DNA of 64,000 bases, from assembly GCF_024139115.2 (NCBI RefSeq), contig NC_085141.1:65113675-65177674 (forward strand), given 5' to 3'. Every line of letters begins with the position of its first letter. The first letter of the stretch is position 1. Position numbers and translations under genes: made by a program. The DNA is from Armigeres subalbatus (Eukaryota; Arthropoda; Insecta; Diptera; Culicidae). Shown piece by piece: positions 46,164 through 57,176 of the stretch. Below the pieces are notes generated by a model that saw only the letters and a program-made list of their open reading frames with translations, was not told the DNA's origin and ran no database searches.

Positions 46164-46300
46164 ATGTATGTATGTATGTAGTTATCCACCAAACTGGCTT
46201 GAGTCTTGCTCTGCATACGGTTCCACCCAATAGTACAGTCAAATATTGACTCTCTGTTGGTGCAATTATAATTCGTCGAGAAACGGCTGAGATATTAACG
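46164..46300 (-). mobile_element. Retroposon 3' end with (TACA)n tail, minus strand
   Basis: A TGTATGTATG run at 46157-46180 is followed by the complement of the 42245-42395 3' end ('gagtcttgctctgcatacgg'). Confidence 0.6.
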
Positions 46301-46623
46301 TTCAAAGTCTATCATATTTTCGTGGCGAATTTTGCAATTGTAGTTTACCCCGGTACAGAAAATCCTACGTCTTACGTCAAAAAGTACCGCAAAACGGGGA
46401 CTAGAGTGATTGACAATCACTTGGTTCCAATATCCAATATCAATATTATCGAAAAATATTGAAAACCGGGGCAATTCTTGAAGCGGAAAATCGTGAGTCG
46501 AACATAAGTTCATGCGTGCACGCAGCGTTGAAAAGAAGCTTCGTGGACAACGGACCTAAGAATGTAAAACTTCTTGGAAAGTTTCATAGAACTTTCAAGG
46601 AGTTTTCTAAACAATCTATATTA

Positions 46624-47922
46624 GGGGCTGTGCTCAAACCACGTAGACCAAATTTTCCATTTTTAAACCCCCCTCCTTCCCCCTAGTAGAATTTCATAGA
46701 CTTTTCCAAAACCCCTCCTCATCTCCTTGAAGTCTACGTAGACTTTTCCAAAATAAAAAAAGAACATATTTATAGTGCACCATGACCACATTACGATCGT
46801 AATAATCGAAATAATATGGTGATCAATCACGTGTTAAGTAATTCAGTTATTCAAATACGTTTAAGTATAAAAATATAGCAACAAAAATTAAATTTTGAAC
46901 TAAAAAAAATCAACAATATAAAAATCAATTTGATACAAAATCAAATTTAATCCTCTGTCTATGGCTGCTAAAATCAGATCTCGAAGTCAACTAATGGAAT
47001 TTCTGGTAGATCCGATTCCTCTTAGAGGTGTGCGCTACGCCGCCGATCTTTTTTTTTTATTTATTTAACACGTCAGTTCAAATTCGAAGAAGTCCAAAGA
47101 ATTTTGAAATTCCGAGTAAATTTCCGTGAAAATGTAGAATATTTCCATAGAAAATTTGATAATTTGTGTGGACTGCAAGTTTTGATCAGTTTTCTGTGAA
47201 AATTTCAAAGAATTTCCTGTGGAAATTTTCAAGAATTTCAGAATAATTTTCTGTGGAAATATTGGTAAATTTAAGATAATTTTCCATGAAAACTACAAAG
47301 GCTTTCCTGTGGAAATTGCATTTTTTCGGAAACAAGAAAAAAAATTGGTGGGAAATTCAAATAATCACCCGTGGAAATGTTGAACAATTTTCTTCCATGC
47401 AGTGTTTTCAATGAAAATTGGAAAATGTCATACAATCCGAAGATTTTTCCGTGAACATTCCGAACAGTTCTCGAGGATTTTCAATCAATTGCTCGTGGAA
47501 ATTCCGAAAATATTCATATGGATCCTCCGCCAACTTTTCCCAATATTTTTTTGCGGAAATTCTAAAGGGTTTCTCGTGAATATTTCGTAAAATTCGCCTT
47601 GCTAATTTCGAAGACCGTCCCTTGGAGATTCAAAAGAATTTTCTTTGGAAGTTTTAAAGGCTTTTCTTCGAAGAATTCTAAAGAATTTTCCGTTGAATTA
47701 AAAATAATTTCCCGAGAAAATTTTAAAGAATTTCTTGTGAAATTTACAAACATTTTTTCGAGAAATCTCCAGAGAATTTGGTGGAAATGCTAGGATTTTG
47801 TAGAAAACTTAGTAGAATTCACCAACTCAATACAGAAGAATTTTTTTTCGTAGACAAACAGACTTTCAAGAACCCCCTCCCTTGAGAGTCTACGTGGTTT
47901 ATTATTATATTATTACAGCCCC
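46624..47922. mobile_element. PIF/Harbinger-like non-autonomous element containing a degenerate array
   Basis: The left end 'ggggctgtgctcaaaccacg' is mirrored by the complement of 'cgtggtttattattatat...acagcccc'. Flanking TTA lies at 46621-46623 and 47923-47925. 'acgtagac' recurs near both ends. The interior 47080-47800 is a tract of 'gaaaatttc'/'ggaaattcc'-type words. A 3-bp TTA duplication and the GGGGCTGT start suggest PIF/Harbinger mobilisation. No transposase. Confidence 0.65.
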
Positions 47923-47925
47923 TTA

Positions 47926-50365
47926 TTATAAGATAACCGAATTACACAAAAATAATACCTTCCGTTGATTTTTCGTTGGATCATCAGCTGAGATGGCACA
48001 CTGGTCTTGAGTTCCATTTCGATCTGAGTTGATTCAAATAAGTTAGTTATTACAAATTGCACTGAAGTAGAAATTATGTTTTTGGTTTTTCTAAGAATAG
48101 CATATATGAATTTCATTGGTACATATTCCTTTCTACAAATCTTTCATTGGAAGAAGATTTACACACTCCATCGTATCGGTCAAGTCACTCAATGCTTATC
48201 TTATCATGGGACCTTCCGAACCAACTAGAGGTGCATCGCATGTTCGTGACAGTGCTTCTCCCGAACTTGCAGCAAGAAACGGTCGAATTCAATTCACACA
48301 AGACATGGTCGAGATACTGAACAATCAGCAAAAAAAAAAAGCAATACCGTACCACTTGTCTAGTCGCCACCGTATTAATTTTGTTATGATTACATTCACA
48401 CCACAATAGTGAAACGTGTATGCCGGCGAACCGAGCCCTAGTCGTCGTGTGCTTAGATAGAAGGCGAGCTTCCTATCAGTTGTGTTATCACACTGCTATT
48501 ACGATTTTTTTGCGCCCGAATCAAATAAACAATTATTGTTCTGTACCCCAGGACAGTTTCGATTGCAATGACCGAATACTTCACAAGTCGGTTTGGCTGC
48601 TGTCTGATTCGCACCCGTAAATTACCACAGTCAGTCGATATGGACAGATGCTGAAATACGTAGAGGTGTGAACTATTTCGAATAGCTTTAAAACCGTCGC
48701 AAATCTATTTGATTGACCGTCGCAAATCTATTTGATTGGATAGGGAATATACTCAATAACTCAATGAAAGATTCAATAATAGGGAATCATATTGATGTAT
48801 GGATAGCTTTTTAATTTATCCTTTATTATTTTGAAACACATGTTTGTATAATGAACAAAACTCTGAATCACTTTTATTTGTCACATACTTTTCAAAAAAA
48901 TTACCATAATTTTTAGTTGAGAATAACGCTTGGGCGTTTGCTTTGCAGCCCAGAGGCATTCTGACTTCTGAGAGCATGCAAAATTGAAATAATCACATCG
49001 AAATTTCTTCAGCTTGCAATTATTTATAATTTTATTAGACGCAACTGGGCAAAACAAAGAGACTATCAGTTCGACGCAAGCCACCATTTGATGGCTAATT
49101 AGGGTCATCGGATTTTTGACATTATATATAAATCAACAAGAAAATTCCTCTCTTAGTCCATCGGCGGAGCAGCAGTTCACTGAAATCGGGCGAGGCGATA
49201 AGCAATTAATAACAAACAAAATCTTTCTTTACGCTTGCGAAAAAGTCAATAAATCCTACTCAGTCATATTTACAGCAGACAAAAAGTGCGTTTGCTCATA
49301 TGACCGAGGGGTGCCTCGCTAAACCATCTTCAGGCTAGTGTGTGCCGTTTAGTACAGCCTGTAGTGGCACAAAGCGATGTTGCAATCCATATTTTGTTCC
49401 ATTTGCTCACGCTCTCCTCCAACCTTTGCCAACATTCAGCATGTGCGCCACTAGTCGCTGCTTGGTCTAGTGTAGTGGTGGTGTGTCGTCACGATCAACG
49501 ACAACAGCACTGGCTGGTGGCTGGAATGAAGCATTGCAAACTGTAGCCTACCTAGCTCCTACCTACATACCTACTGCAACTGCACTCTCGTAACAACGAA
49601 CGGTTTAGGGGTGCTGTGCAATTCGAAGCGAAGCAGGGCCAAAGTTGCGCCAATCTGCATTTTTCTCCTTTCATATTTTAGGTTGCTAAGCACAATTAGT
49701 TTGAGGGTTGGCAATAGTGGTGAGGAGATACTCAAACTGAACGGAATCTATATTTCGGAGGGTATTGAAAAAAAAAACCAGAAGGGCAGCAATCGACATG
49801 AAGAGTATGGTAAACAAAACAAACACTTGTTGGTAATGAATGTGAAAAAAAAATACAATATAGAGAACTGAAAATAAATAGGCAGTAGACGTGGGTAACC
49901 CGTAGAATTATTAGAAAAACAATTTTTCGTGCTTCATGTTATTTTTGCAGCCTCACGTTGACGCGTTTCATAGGTAGAAGAGGACTCCGCATGTATAGGA
50001 TTCAACAATTCAAGTAACCATCGATAAAAACGTTCTGCATTTTTGAACTTTTATTTGTTTTGCCAATAAGTGCAGCTTAAAGTCTCAGGTTAGCAGAAAT
50101 TGGTTACGTCAGAATCCAATTTCACGATTACTGCAGAATTTCGACAAATAAAATTTAGAGACAACAACCGAAACCACATTAAAACACATGTAAACATAGG
50201 TATTTTTCAAATTGATTTCCAAAAAAAAAATCGATTCATACTTTTCGGGTCTTTCGAATATTCACCCTAGAGATTGCTCAATAATTATATAAGAAATTAT
50301 TCCAGTCATTGCAAATCATCCCATCATATTTACAAAAAATATACTGATGAAATGATAGGATATTA
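47926..50365. other. Unannotated, largely unique region
   Basis: No recognised gene. A tandem duplication of ~24 bp ('accgtcgcaaatctatttg') lies at 48694-48740. A moderately GC-rich patch lies at 49300-49600. The 97-codon + frame at 48116-48409 has ordinary composition but no recognisable domain or splice evidence. Confidence 0.3.
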
Positions 50366-50526
50366 ATCCGATCACTAAATTTTCGAAGAAACTCGTGGAG
50401 CAATTTAATTTCCGAAGGAACTCATGAAAAAAATTCCAAGGTTTCCTTGCCGGCATTAAAAAAAATGATTGACTTTCCGAAGAAATACCCGGAGAAAAAT
50501 GCTTAGAGGGATGCCCGGACAACTTC

Positions 50527-51810
50527 ACTTACTTACTTACGGATCCTGTACACCTCCGGTGGTGCAAAGGGCCGACTTGAAAGATCTCCATCCTGAGCGT
50601 TGCCCGGCTATCGCTTTAACCTGTTGCCAGGTTAGATTTCGGTCGACTTCTTTTATTTCTTTATTGAGGCTTCGCCGCCATGAGCCTCTGGGTCTGCCTC
50701 TGCTGCGATGTCCCGCTGGGTTCCAGTCTAATGCTTGCTTACAGATTTCGTTTCCGCCCCTACGTAGAGTGTGGCCGACCCAGCCCCACTTCCGATCCCG
50801 AATTTCTGTTGTTATCGGCCTCTGGTGACAACGACGATGGAGCTCGTTGTTTGAGATCCAGTTGTGAGGCCACCAGGCCCGAATTATATACCGCAGGCAT
50901 CTGTTAATGAACACCTGCAGCCGTTGAGTGTTCTCCACTGATACACACCATGTTTCGCTAGCGTATAAAAGCACAGCTTTCACGTTAGAGTTGAAAATTC
51001 GTATTTTGGTGCGTTCACTTATCTGCCTGTTTTTCCAGATATTTCTTAAACTCGCAAAGGCAGCCCTTGCTTTCTTGATCCGTGCGCCTATGTCGATCTT
51101 GGTACCGCCGTCCGACGCCATTTGGCTACCAAGATATTGGAAGCTTTCAACATTCTCCACTGGTTGCCCGGCTACTGTGAAACTGGAAGGAGTCGCCGTG
51201 TTTACATCCAACGATTTGGTTTTGTTGACGTTGATGACTAAACCTGCCGAAGAGGAGCGCTCGGCAAGGTCGTTGAGCTTACTCTGCATATCAGAGCGCC
51301 GTTGCGCGAGGAGTGCAACGTCATCAGCCAATTCGAAGTCGTTTAGATGCTCCATGGTTATAGGCTGCCATAACAGCCCGCGGTTTGGTTCACGGTCAAT
51401 CGCACCTACCAGAATCTCATCGATTACGATGAGGAACAGTAACGGTGATAGGATACATCCTTGCCTCACACCAGCTACGACCCGGATAGGGTCGGACAGG
51501 ACCCCATTGTGCAGCACTCTACACGAAAAGGCCTCGTACTGTGCTTCGATGAGGCCGATGATTTTATAAGGAACTCCCTTGCGTCTCAGGGCGCCCCACA
51601 TATTCTCGTGATTGAGACGGTCGAAAGCTTTTTCGTAGTCAATGAATACCAAGTAAAGGGACTCTTGGAATTCGTTGACCTGCTCCAGAATGATGCGGAG
51701 CGTGACAATATGGTCCACACAGGATCTTCCGGCATGGAATCCAGCTTGCTGCCGCCGGAGAGTCGCATCGATCTTCTCCTGAATCCGGGCTAGGATAATT
51801 TTGCACAGAA
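50527..51810 (-). mobile_element. 5'-truncated RTE-like LINE with 13-bp TSD
   Basis: The target duplication 'cccggacaacttc' lies at 50514-50526 and 51811-51823. On the minus strand the element ends with a GTAA-repeat tail ('gtaagtaagtaagt', 50527-50540) directly after the stop codon, as in RTE-type LINEs with microsatellite tails. The 5' end is truncated within the reverse transcriptase. The copy looks young: the remaining frame is unbroken. Confidence 0.85.
50537..51809 (-). pseudogene. LINE reverse transcriptase, C-terminal ~420 codons, open frame
   Basis: The frame enters at the truncation point (LCKIILARIQEKID), with no start codon. It carries QAGFHAGRSC, FIDYEKAFDR (catalytic Asp region), GVRQGCILSPLLF, and LADDVALL, where the second catalytic pair reads LADD and not the usual YADD/FADD. 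These are followed by INVNKTKSL, FQYLGSQM, LLYASETW, WVGHTLRR and a C-terminal RGRPRGSWRR tail ending GGVQDP. Spacing agrees with RTE/SR2-like LINEs. The apurinic-type endonuclease domain is lost, so the copy is non-autonomous. Confidence 0.85.
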
Positions 51811-52115
51811 CCCGGACAACTTCCCGAAAGAAAATCCCTGTTCTGCAGTAGATTCTGAATTCCTGAAAAAATTTCCAAAGAAGCCCTTATAGAAATTTAC
51901 GAAGCTATGCTTGAAGGAATGTGAAGAAATCTTCCTATAAAAATTTTCAGCAAGTTCTGATAGAAAAAGCAAGTAAATTCCTGAAGAAATTTCGTGGGAA
52001 TTTGTGGAGGAATTTGGGAGATTTAGAGTAGTATTATGGAGTTAGGAATTGAAAAAAGTGTGTTAATGTTGAGATTTTGTCTCATCAGTACCTGCTGAAC
52101 TGCGGAGCACGACGG

Positions 52116-52200
52116 AGGTCCTTCGTAGCTTAGAAAGGAAAGCACCTGTCTAGCATTCTGGGGTCTTGGGATCAAACCCCACCGAAACAAGTGGTGACCT
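52116..52200 (+). mobile_element. tRNA-like SINE head
   Basis: 'gtccttcgtagcttagaaag' (A-box region) and 'gggatcaaaccccaccg' (B-box) have tRNA-like spacing. An acceptor-like pairing GGTC/GACC is seen at 52117 and 52195. No anticodon-arm structure is convincing, so this is called a tRNA-derived SINE relic and not a tRNA gene. Confidence 0.55.
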
Positions 52201-52609
52201 TCAATACATTTTTCGAAATAAATCTTTCACATGCTGTACAAATGCATGAATAGGGTTTCAGATTTTTGAATTAGAATAGCTACAAGGAACATATCTTCTT
52301 CTTCATGTACATGTCACAATACTCCCAGAACGTCAACGGTACTTCAAAGTATTCTTGAATTCAATTCTTGAAGATCTGTATGGTCTTTGGTCAGCAAAGC
52401 ACTCTGGATTCAGTAGACGGATATTGGTCTTCTATTTAGAGTTCCGTTACTACTAGAAGTCTTTTTCCGGAGAATTTTGCAGGCGACAATGCGCCGTAAG
52501 GCCTCCTTCTTTGCTTCTGAGACCTCTGGAGAACGCAGAATCTCTTTCCTTACTCGAGGGGACCACATTTTGCAAATGATGATCGACATTTGTCCTCTCC
52601 AAGTAGCTA

Positions 52610-52915
52610 GAGTGAAGTGAAGTGAAGACAACTCGGAAGCATTCCAAAGATCTGCAGCCAAGATGCTGGGTGCTGACTACGCTGGATACGAACCCAACCA
52701 CATCGATGGCTGGGTGTCTCGAATGGAAGTTGGAATAGAGGTCTCGGGGGAGAAATTTAGCAGTCTCCAACAGCCGGTGCACGCAATGCAATGTAACGTA
52801 TTCCCTGCTGCAGCTGCAGCCATTTTCATAGCTGCAACTACACCTGCGGATAAACCTATTCTGAACCTATCTGACTCTACCAATGCCATCGCGGCACTTC
52901 AAATTTTACTTAAGT
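52610..52915 (+). pseudogene. LINE RNase H domain fragment
   Basis: The + frame contains AKMLGADYAGYEP, then DGWVSRMEVGIEVSG, and CNVFPAAAAAIFIAATTP and ILNLSDSTNAIAAL. The order DG(S)...(A)E-rich helix...SDS..AI.AL is that of RNase H domains in I/R1/LOA-type LINEs. The expected catalytic Glu of the AEA helix is replaced (PAAAAA). This is a decayed scrap. Confidence 0.55.
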
Positions 52916-53157
52916 ATTTTCTTATGTATTCTGTGCACCTCGAGTGATGCAAAAGGCCGAATTAAAATGTATTTTGTGTGCCACTTAGTTGGACCCTAAG
53001 GTTTGGAACCCCAACCCCCTTTTCTGCCGATGCCTTATGGCTCCTGGTCCTATTAGAATCAGTGAAGATTTAACCAAACGCCAAAATTCGTGTTAACCAA
53101 AACTCACGTTCAATTACATGTAAAACATTTGTTTAGTTTCAAATAACGCTGGAAATC

Positions 53158-53644
53158 AGGGAGTGAGTGCTAGTAGTGGACCGCGTGCGTATAATGGACC
53201 CCCTGTACCAAATCCCAATTTAAACGCTGGAATCGACTATTTTCTACAAACTTCCGTTGGGAGAAGTTGCTTCATGTAATAGGACAACAGTTCCATACAT
53301 TAGTTACAGACAGGGTAACTGAAATTTAGTTATACTAACTAATTTGTAAATGTAAACATACTAAAGGGTCCATTACTAGCACACAAGGGGGGGGGGGGGT
53401 CCAATATAGGCACAAGGAACATGTGGGAATGGAATATGTAAATCAAATGGGGGGACCATAAAACGTATGTAAACAAACTCGGACCATAATAGGCATGCTA
53501 GCTACATAAGTATAAAATGCTTTCTTTATTGGTAAAAATGTCATCTGGTGCAGCAGAACTACAATTAGTCAAGAGGCTCGCTCTAGCGCAGCCACTGAAG
53601 TAAATTTTTGTCGTTAAGGGGTCCATTACTAGCACTCACTCCCT
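53158..53644. mobile_element. 487-bp MITE
   Basis: TIR 'agggagtgagtgctagta' on both ends (complement at 53620-53644), followed by 'gtggacc'/'ggtcca'. The internal 'ggtccattactagcac' word recurs at about 53367. A G-run is at 53388-53399. A target duplication is not clear. Confidence 0.75.
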
Positions 53645-54253
53645 AATGCTCAGTGACATCTTCTTCGAACTAAACATAGGTTTGTCGGATGATCTCAGAA
53701 TAAAAATCCAGCAAAATGAAGGGGAGGGGCTTTCACAACGTAATGACAAAGATATCCGGGTACTCATATACTTAAAATGACCATAACTTCGTCAAAATTA
53801 AACCATTTTGGAGAATTTAATTTGGTATGGATTTAAAAACTTTATCCGAACCATGTCGAAAAGAACCGATCCGGCTTACCTTGTCGCCGGAATTATGGAT
53901 TAACTAGGCTACGCCTCAAAGATCGGATAAGTGGAAGTTATATAAACGTAATAAAGTATCCTGAGTGACGAATCTCGTATTAAAATCAAGAGTTTTGACT
54001 TATCAACGTAATGGAAACATGTTCTCGGAACTGTCATTACGGGATAGCTTCCCGTGTGGCATAAAATGGTCACACCTGGAAAAATGGACATCATCATTTC
54101 TGGAAATGTTTCGGAACCATGTTTTCATAAGTTTTTGGGGCATAGGACGGTAGGCCTGGAACAGTCAAACTTTCCAATGGTTGAACTACTCGTGAAAACA
54201 TGTTTCTGAAGCATTCTAAGTGTTTTGAAACCTTTATTGCCAGGGTTTCCAAT
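53645..54253. other. Unannotated spacer
   Basis: Repeat-like phrase 'ccataacttcgtcaaaatta' at 53781. Borders not resolvable. Confidence 0.35.
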
Positions 54254-54425
54254 ACAGTCAAACCTTTATGAGTCGATATTGAAAGGACCATCGACTCATA
54301 AAAATATCGAGATATGGAATATAAAATCCGTGGAAAGCTGTTTGAAGGGACCATCACAGTAACCCACAAACAAATTTTTAATATGGAATAATTTGCTTCC
54401 ATGAGTCGATATCGAGGCTCCAAAG
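54254..54425. repeat. Solo pogo/Tigger-like transposon end
   Basis: 'cagtcaaacctttatgagtc' followed by repeated GAGTCGATAT words (54273, 54405), in the style of pogo/Tigger ends. The opposite end is not found. Confidence 0.45.
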
Positions 54426-54837
54426 AAACCGTTCTTGTGGAAAATCATCCTACAAATTATGCGCTGAATCCCTGTGTTTCGTTTACCATTAAAATTGATT
54501 AGAAATCGCAGAACATCCTATACTGCAGCTCGGACAATAGTGCATCGAAAAAAAAAAAACTTTTTACTCGTGTATTTGAAAAAACAATCGCTACGTGGAA
54601 TTGGAAGCAACCAACTTGTTCTTTCAATCCTGTCTGACGATTCTCTTATTCTTTTTGATAGCCAGGACAATCGAAATGGTAAAACGCTTGCCTCACTAAC
54701 CGATACCACCATATTATCGGCTGTACTGTAGCAACATTCCTTGCACGCAAAGGAATGCTTTAATGATGTCCCTTGGAGCTATTCCAACTAATAAGAGTGG
54801 CGGGGACATCAAACGTCTAATTCCTGACTATTTAGAC
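54426..54837. other. Unannotated spacer
   Basis: Overlapping 85- and 64-codon frames on opposite strands show no domain. Confidence 0.35.
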
Positions 54838-55392
54838 AAGTGCTGGATGGTGAAAAATTTCAAGTGGTAGAAGAATTTGTGTATCTTAGAACATTAGTGA
54901 CGTGCGATAATAATGTTACCCGCGAGGTGAATAGGCGTATTGCAGCTGCAAATAGGTCTTATTACGGACTTCGTAACCTGCTTAAGTCCCGTAGCCTGCA
55001 AACGAAGACAAAATTTGCGCTGTATACTACTCTGATTCTTCCGGTGGCTTTATACGGCCATTGAACATGGACGTTAAAGGAGGCTGATTGGAGTGCTTTC
55101 GGGGTGCTGCGGACAGTATCTGGCGGCGTCGCATGAATCACGAATTGTACCATGTGTATAAAGGGCTGGATATTATTAAGCTTATACAACACGGCAGACT
55201 ACGGTGGGCTGGACACGTTGTTCGTATGCCGGAAGAACGTCAAGCGAAGATAATATTTATTATTTATTTATATTTTCGTGGAAGGCCGCATACACGATGG
55301 CTTTTTGCAGTTGAAGAGGACCCGAAGGCGCTCAATGTTCAGGGCGACTGGAAGCGATTGGCCCAAAAAAAAAATCTGCAGTATCTCTAGAA
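54838..55392 (+). pseudogene. LINE reverse transcriptase C-terminal fragment
   Basis: Broken + frames read FQVVEEFVYLRTLVTCDN...EVNRRIAAANRSYYGLRNLL...LPVALYGH (54840-55061), TWTLKEADWSAF, HGRLRWAGHVVRMPEE (55190-55240) and FRGRPHTRWLFAVEEDPKAL (55280-55340). At least three frame changes and a stop separate them. It is the same family as the minus-strand LINE at 22255-26570. Confidence 0.8.
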
Positions 55393-55489
55393 TTGTGCGG
55401 GAATTACATGATGCTAACAGGTGCAAAGATTTAAAGAAAAGCCACCGGAATCCAAAATTAATTGCGCTCGCGTTTTCAAGGGCACACTA

Positions 55490-55636
55490 TTCAGCAACGC
55501 ACAATTCAGAACCAAATTTTCAAAACGACTTATCTGCTTTTGTAAACAAAGATTCAAACGTCGATTTGACGAATCTGAATCACTCCCACGCAAATCAGCA
55601 CCATCAACACGTAGGTGAAGGCTTCGATTTTTCAGC
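55490..55636. mobile_element. Partial fold-back MITE (family of 5948-6203)
   Basis: Shares 'gcttttgtaaacaaagattc' and 'actcccacgcaaatcagcac' with the nested element at 5948-6203. Only one arm remains; the 55662 retroposon interrupts or abuts it. Confidence 0.55.
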
Positions 55637-55661
55637 AGAATTAAAGAGATAGCATACATAA

Positions 55662-56725
55662 GGGGCAGCAGGGACTATGTCCAAGGGCTTGACGACCCCT
55701 CCCATGGCCACTGCGAGTTAGGGGGCCTGCCTAGGATGTGGTGGGGTTTGACAGTGGGCTCTGTTAAACCTCTACAAAAAGCTGCATGTGTCCATAAGCA
55801 GGCCCTATCAAACCCAGTCAACACATGAACGTATATGGTGTCGTGTAGGATGCTGAAGTGCAGGCGATAGAGGTACTTTTCCACACAACATGTATGTATA
55901 TCGTCTCCAATTTAGCATCTTGTATTGCACCATGTGCGATTTTATGTAGACTGGGAAGCGACCGTGTGCCGCTCAAAGCGCACAAGCCCAACACGAATGC
56001 CAACCGGCACATCAGGGTTAATACCAGTGAGATCCTGATTATGGTATACTGGTCAAGGGAAGTGACACACACACACGCGCGGGACAAACGGCATGTAAAA
56101 TGAACGTAAATTTACATTCTTAATTAACGTCAAATAGAGATAAAATAAGGGTTGCTGAATAACATTAGCTTTCCGATTACCATCAATTATTTTCAATTTT
56201 AATTCCGTTTCTTTTTTACGTAAGAAAACGTTAATGAAATGATAACGCGGGCGCCTAATCCGAAATTCAAATGAACAATTGCTCACTTTGAGCGAATGAT
56301 TGTTTATTCTTGCGAAGAATGAACAATTGAACAAATTTAGGGAAATGCTAATACTGCTGTGTAGAAGTTTCATAGGTCACATCACTTTCCATGGTGAATC
56401 CCGATCTATGTTACTGATTACCCCACCCAACTAACACTACTTCCTTCCCGTGGTAAATGTGGAGATGCAGAGGTATTCTCGGTCTCTAGTAGCAACAATT
56501 ACCACACACTCACATTCCCTCCCTTTCCCAACTGACTGTAAGGACTTGGCCGGCGCCGTTATTGATCAACATTTGCGAGCTGCTGAAACGTGCACTTCGA
56601 GAATAGTTGGTAAATCCCAACCACTATTCACTTGGATCGTAGTGCAATTTGCACCAGTTCTGATCAATCACGGAGTAGCAACCATTAATATGTACAGTCA
56701 GTCTAAGCTAAGCTAAGCTAAGCTA
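55662..56725 (+). mobile_element. Retroposon with 25-bp TSD and (CTAAG)n tail
   Basis: Identical 25-bp sequences (starting 'agaattaaagagatagca') flank it at 55637-55661 and 56726-56750. The body begins 'ggggcagcagggactatgtc' and ends in five CTAAG units. It probably represents the 3' UTR of a LINE ('gggctctgttaaacctc', 'cccagtcaacacatgaacg'). An AT-rich block at 56095-56400 may be a nested segment. There is no coding domain. Confidence 0.8.
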
Positions 56726-56750
56726 AGAATTAAAGAGATAGCATACATAA

Positions 56751-57174
56751 AGTGAAATAAAAATTAGAGAAGCATATAAGGAAGATCTGAAATAGCATAT
56801 AATTAATCCCACTACCACAGACAAACAGACGTAAAACTTCTCATTTCAACATTGTTCACGTGTTCAACGGTTGATTTGAAATACATCTGTGCTACGCGAT
56901 TGTGCCAAGAGAGGCGCTAGTGTTCAATCGCTTTGACATTTGATTAGCAGTATATGCTGCTGAATGTTTTCTGTGTTGATGACGATGATGATGATGATTG
57001 ATATAAATGTATGCGTTAGGAGCAAACGTCAAATGGGAAATAATCATGGCCGACTGTGTTTCTCGCGATTCTGGTAACAGATGGCAGTAGTGTTTTCTGA
57101 AAAGCGAATGACGATAATTTTTTGAACAGTTTGTATCAGTCTGTTTTTCTGTGCCACTACATTAATATAGAGAT
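56751..57174. other. Unannotated spacer
   Basis: Contains a short GAT/ATG microsatellite (56978-56998). Nothing else supported. Confidence 0.4.
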
Positions 57175-57176
57175 TA

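Larger units (their letters stand above)
50370..52030. repeat. Degenerate GGAATTCC-type tract split by a LINE
   Basis: Words of the type 'ttccgaagaaatacccgg' flank the LINE on both sides (50370-50526 and 51811-52030), so the LINE landed inside this tract. Confidence 0.6.

Noticed and set aside
52116..52200. Functional tRNA gene
   Set aside because: A- and B-box-like words are present but the cloverleaf arms do not pair convincingly. Better explained as a SINE head.
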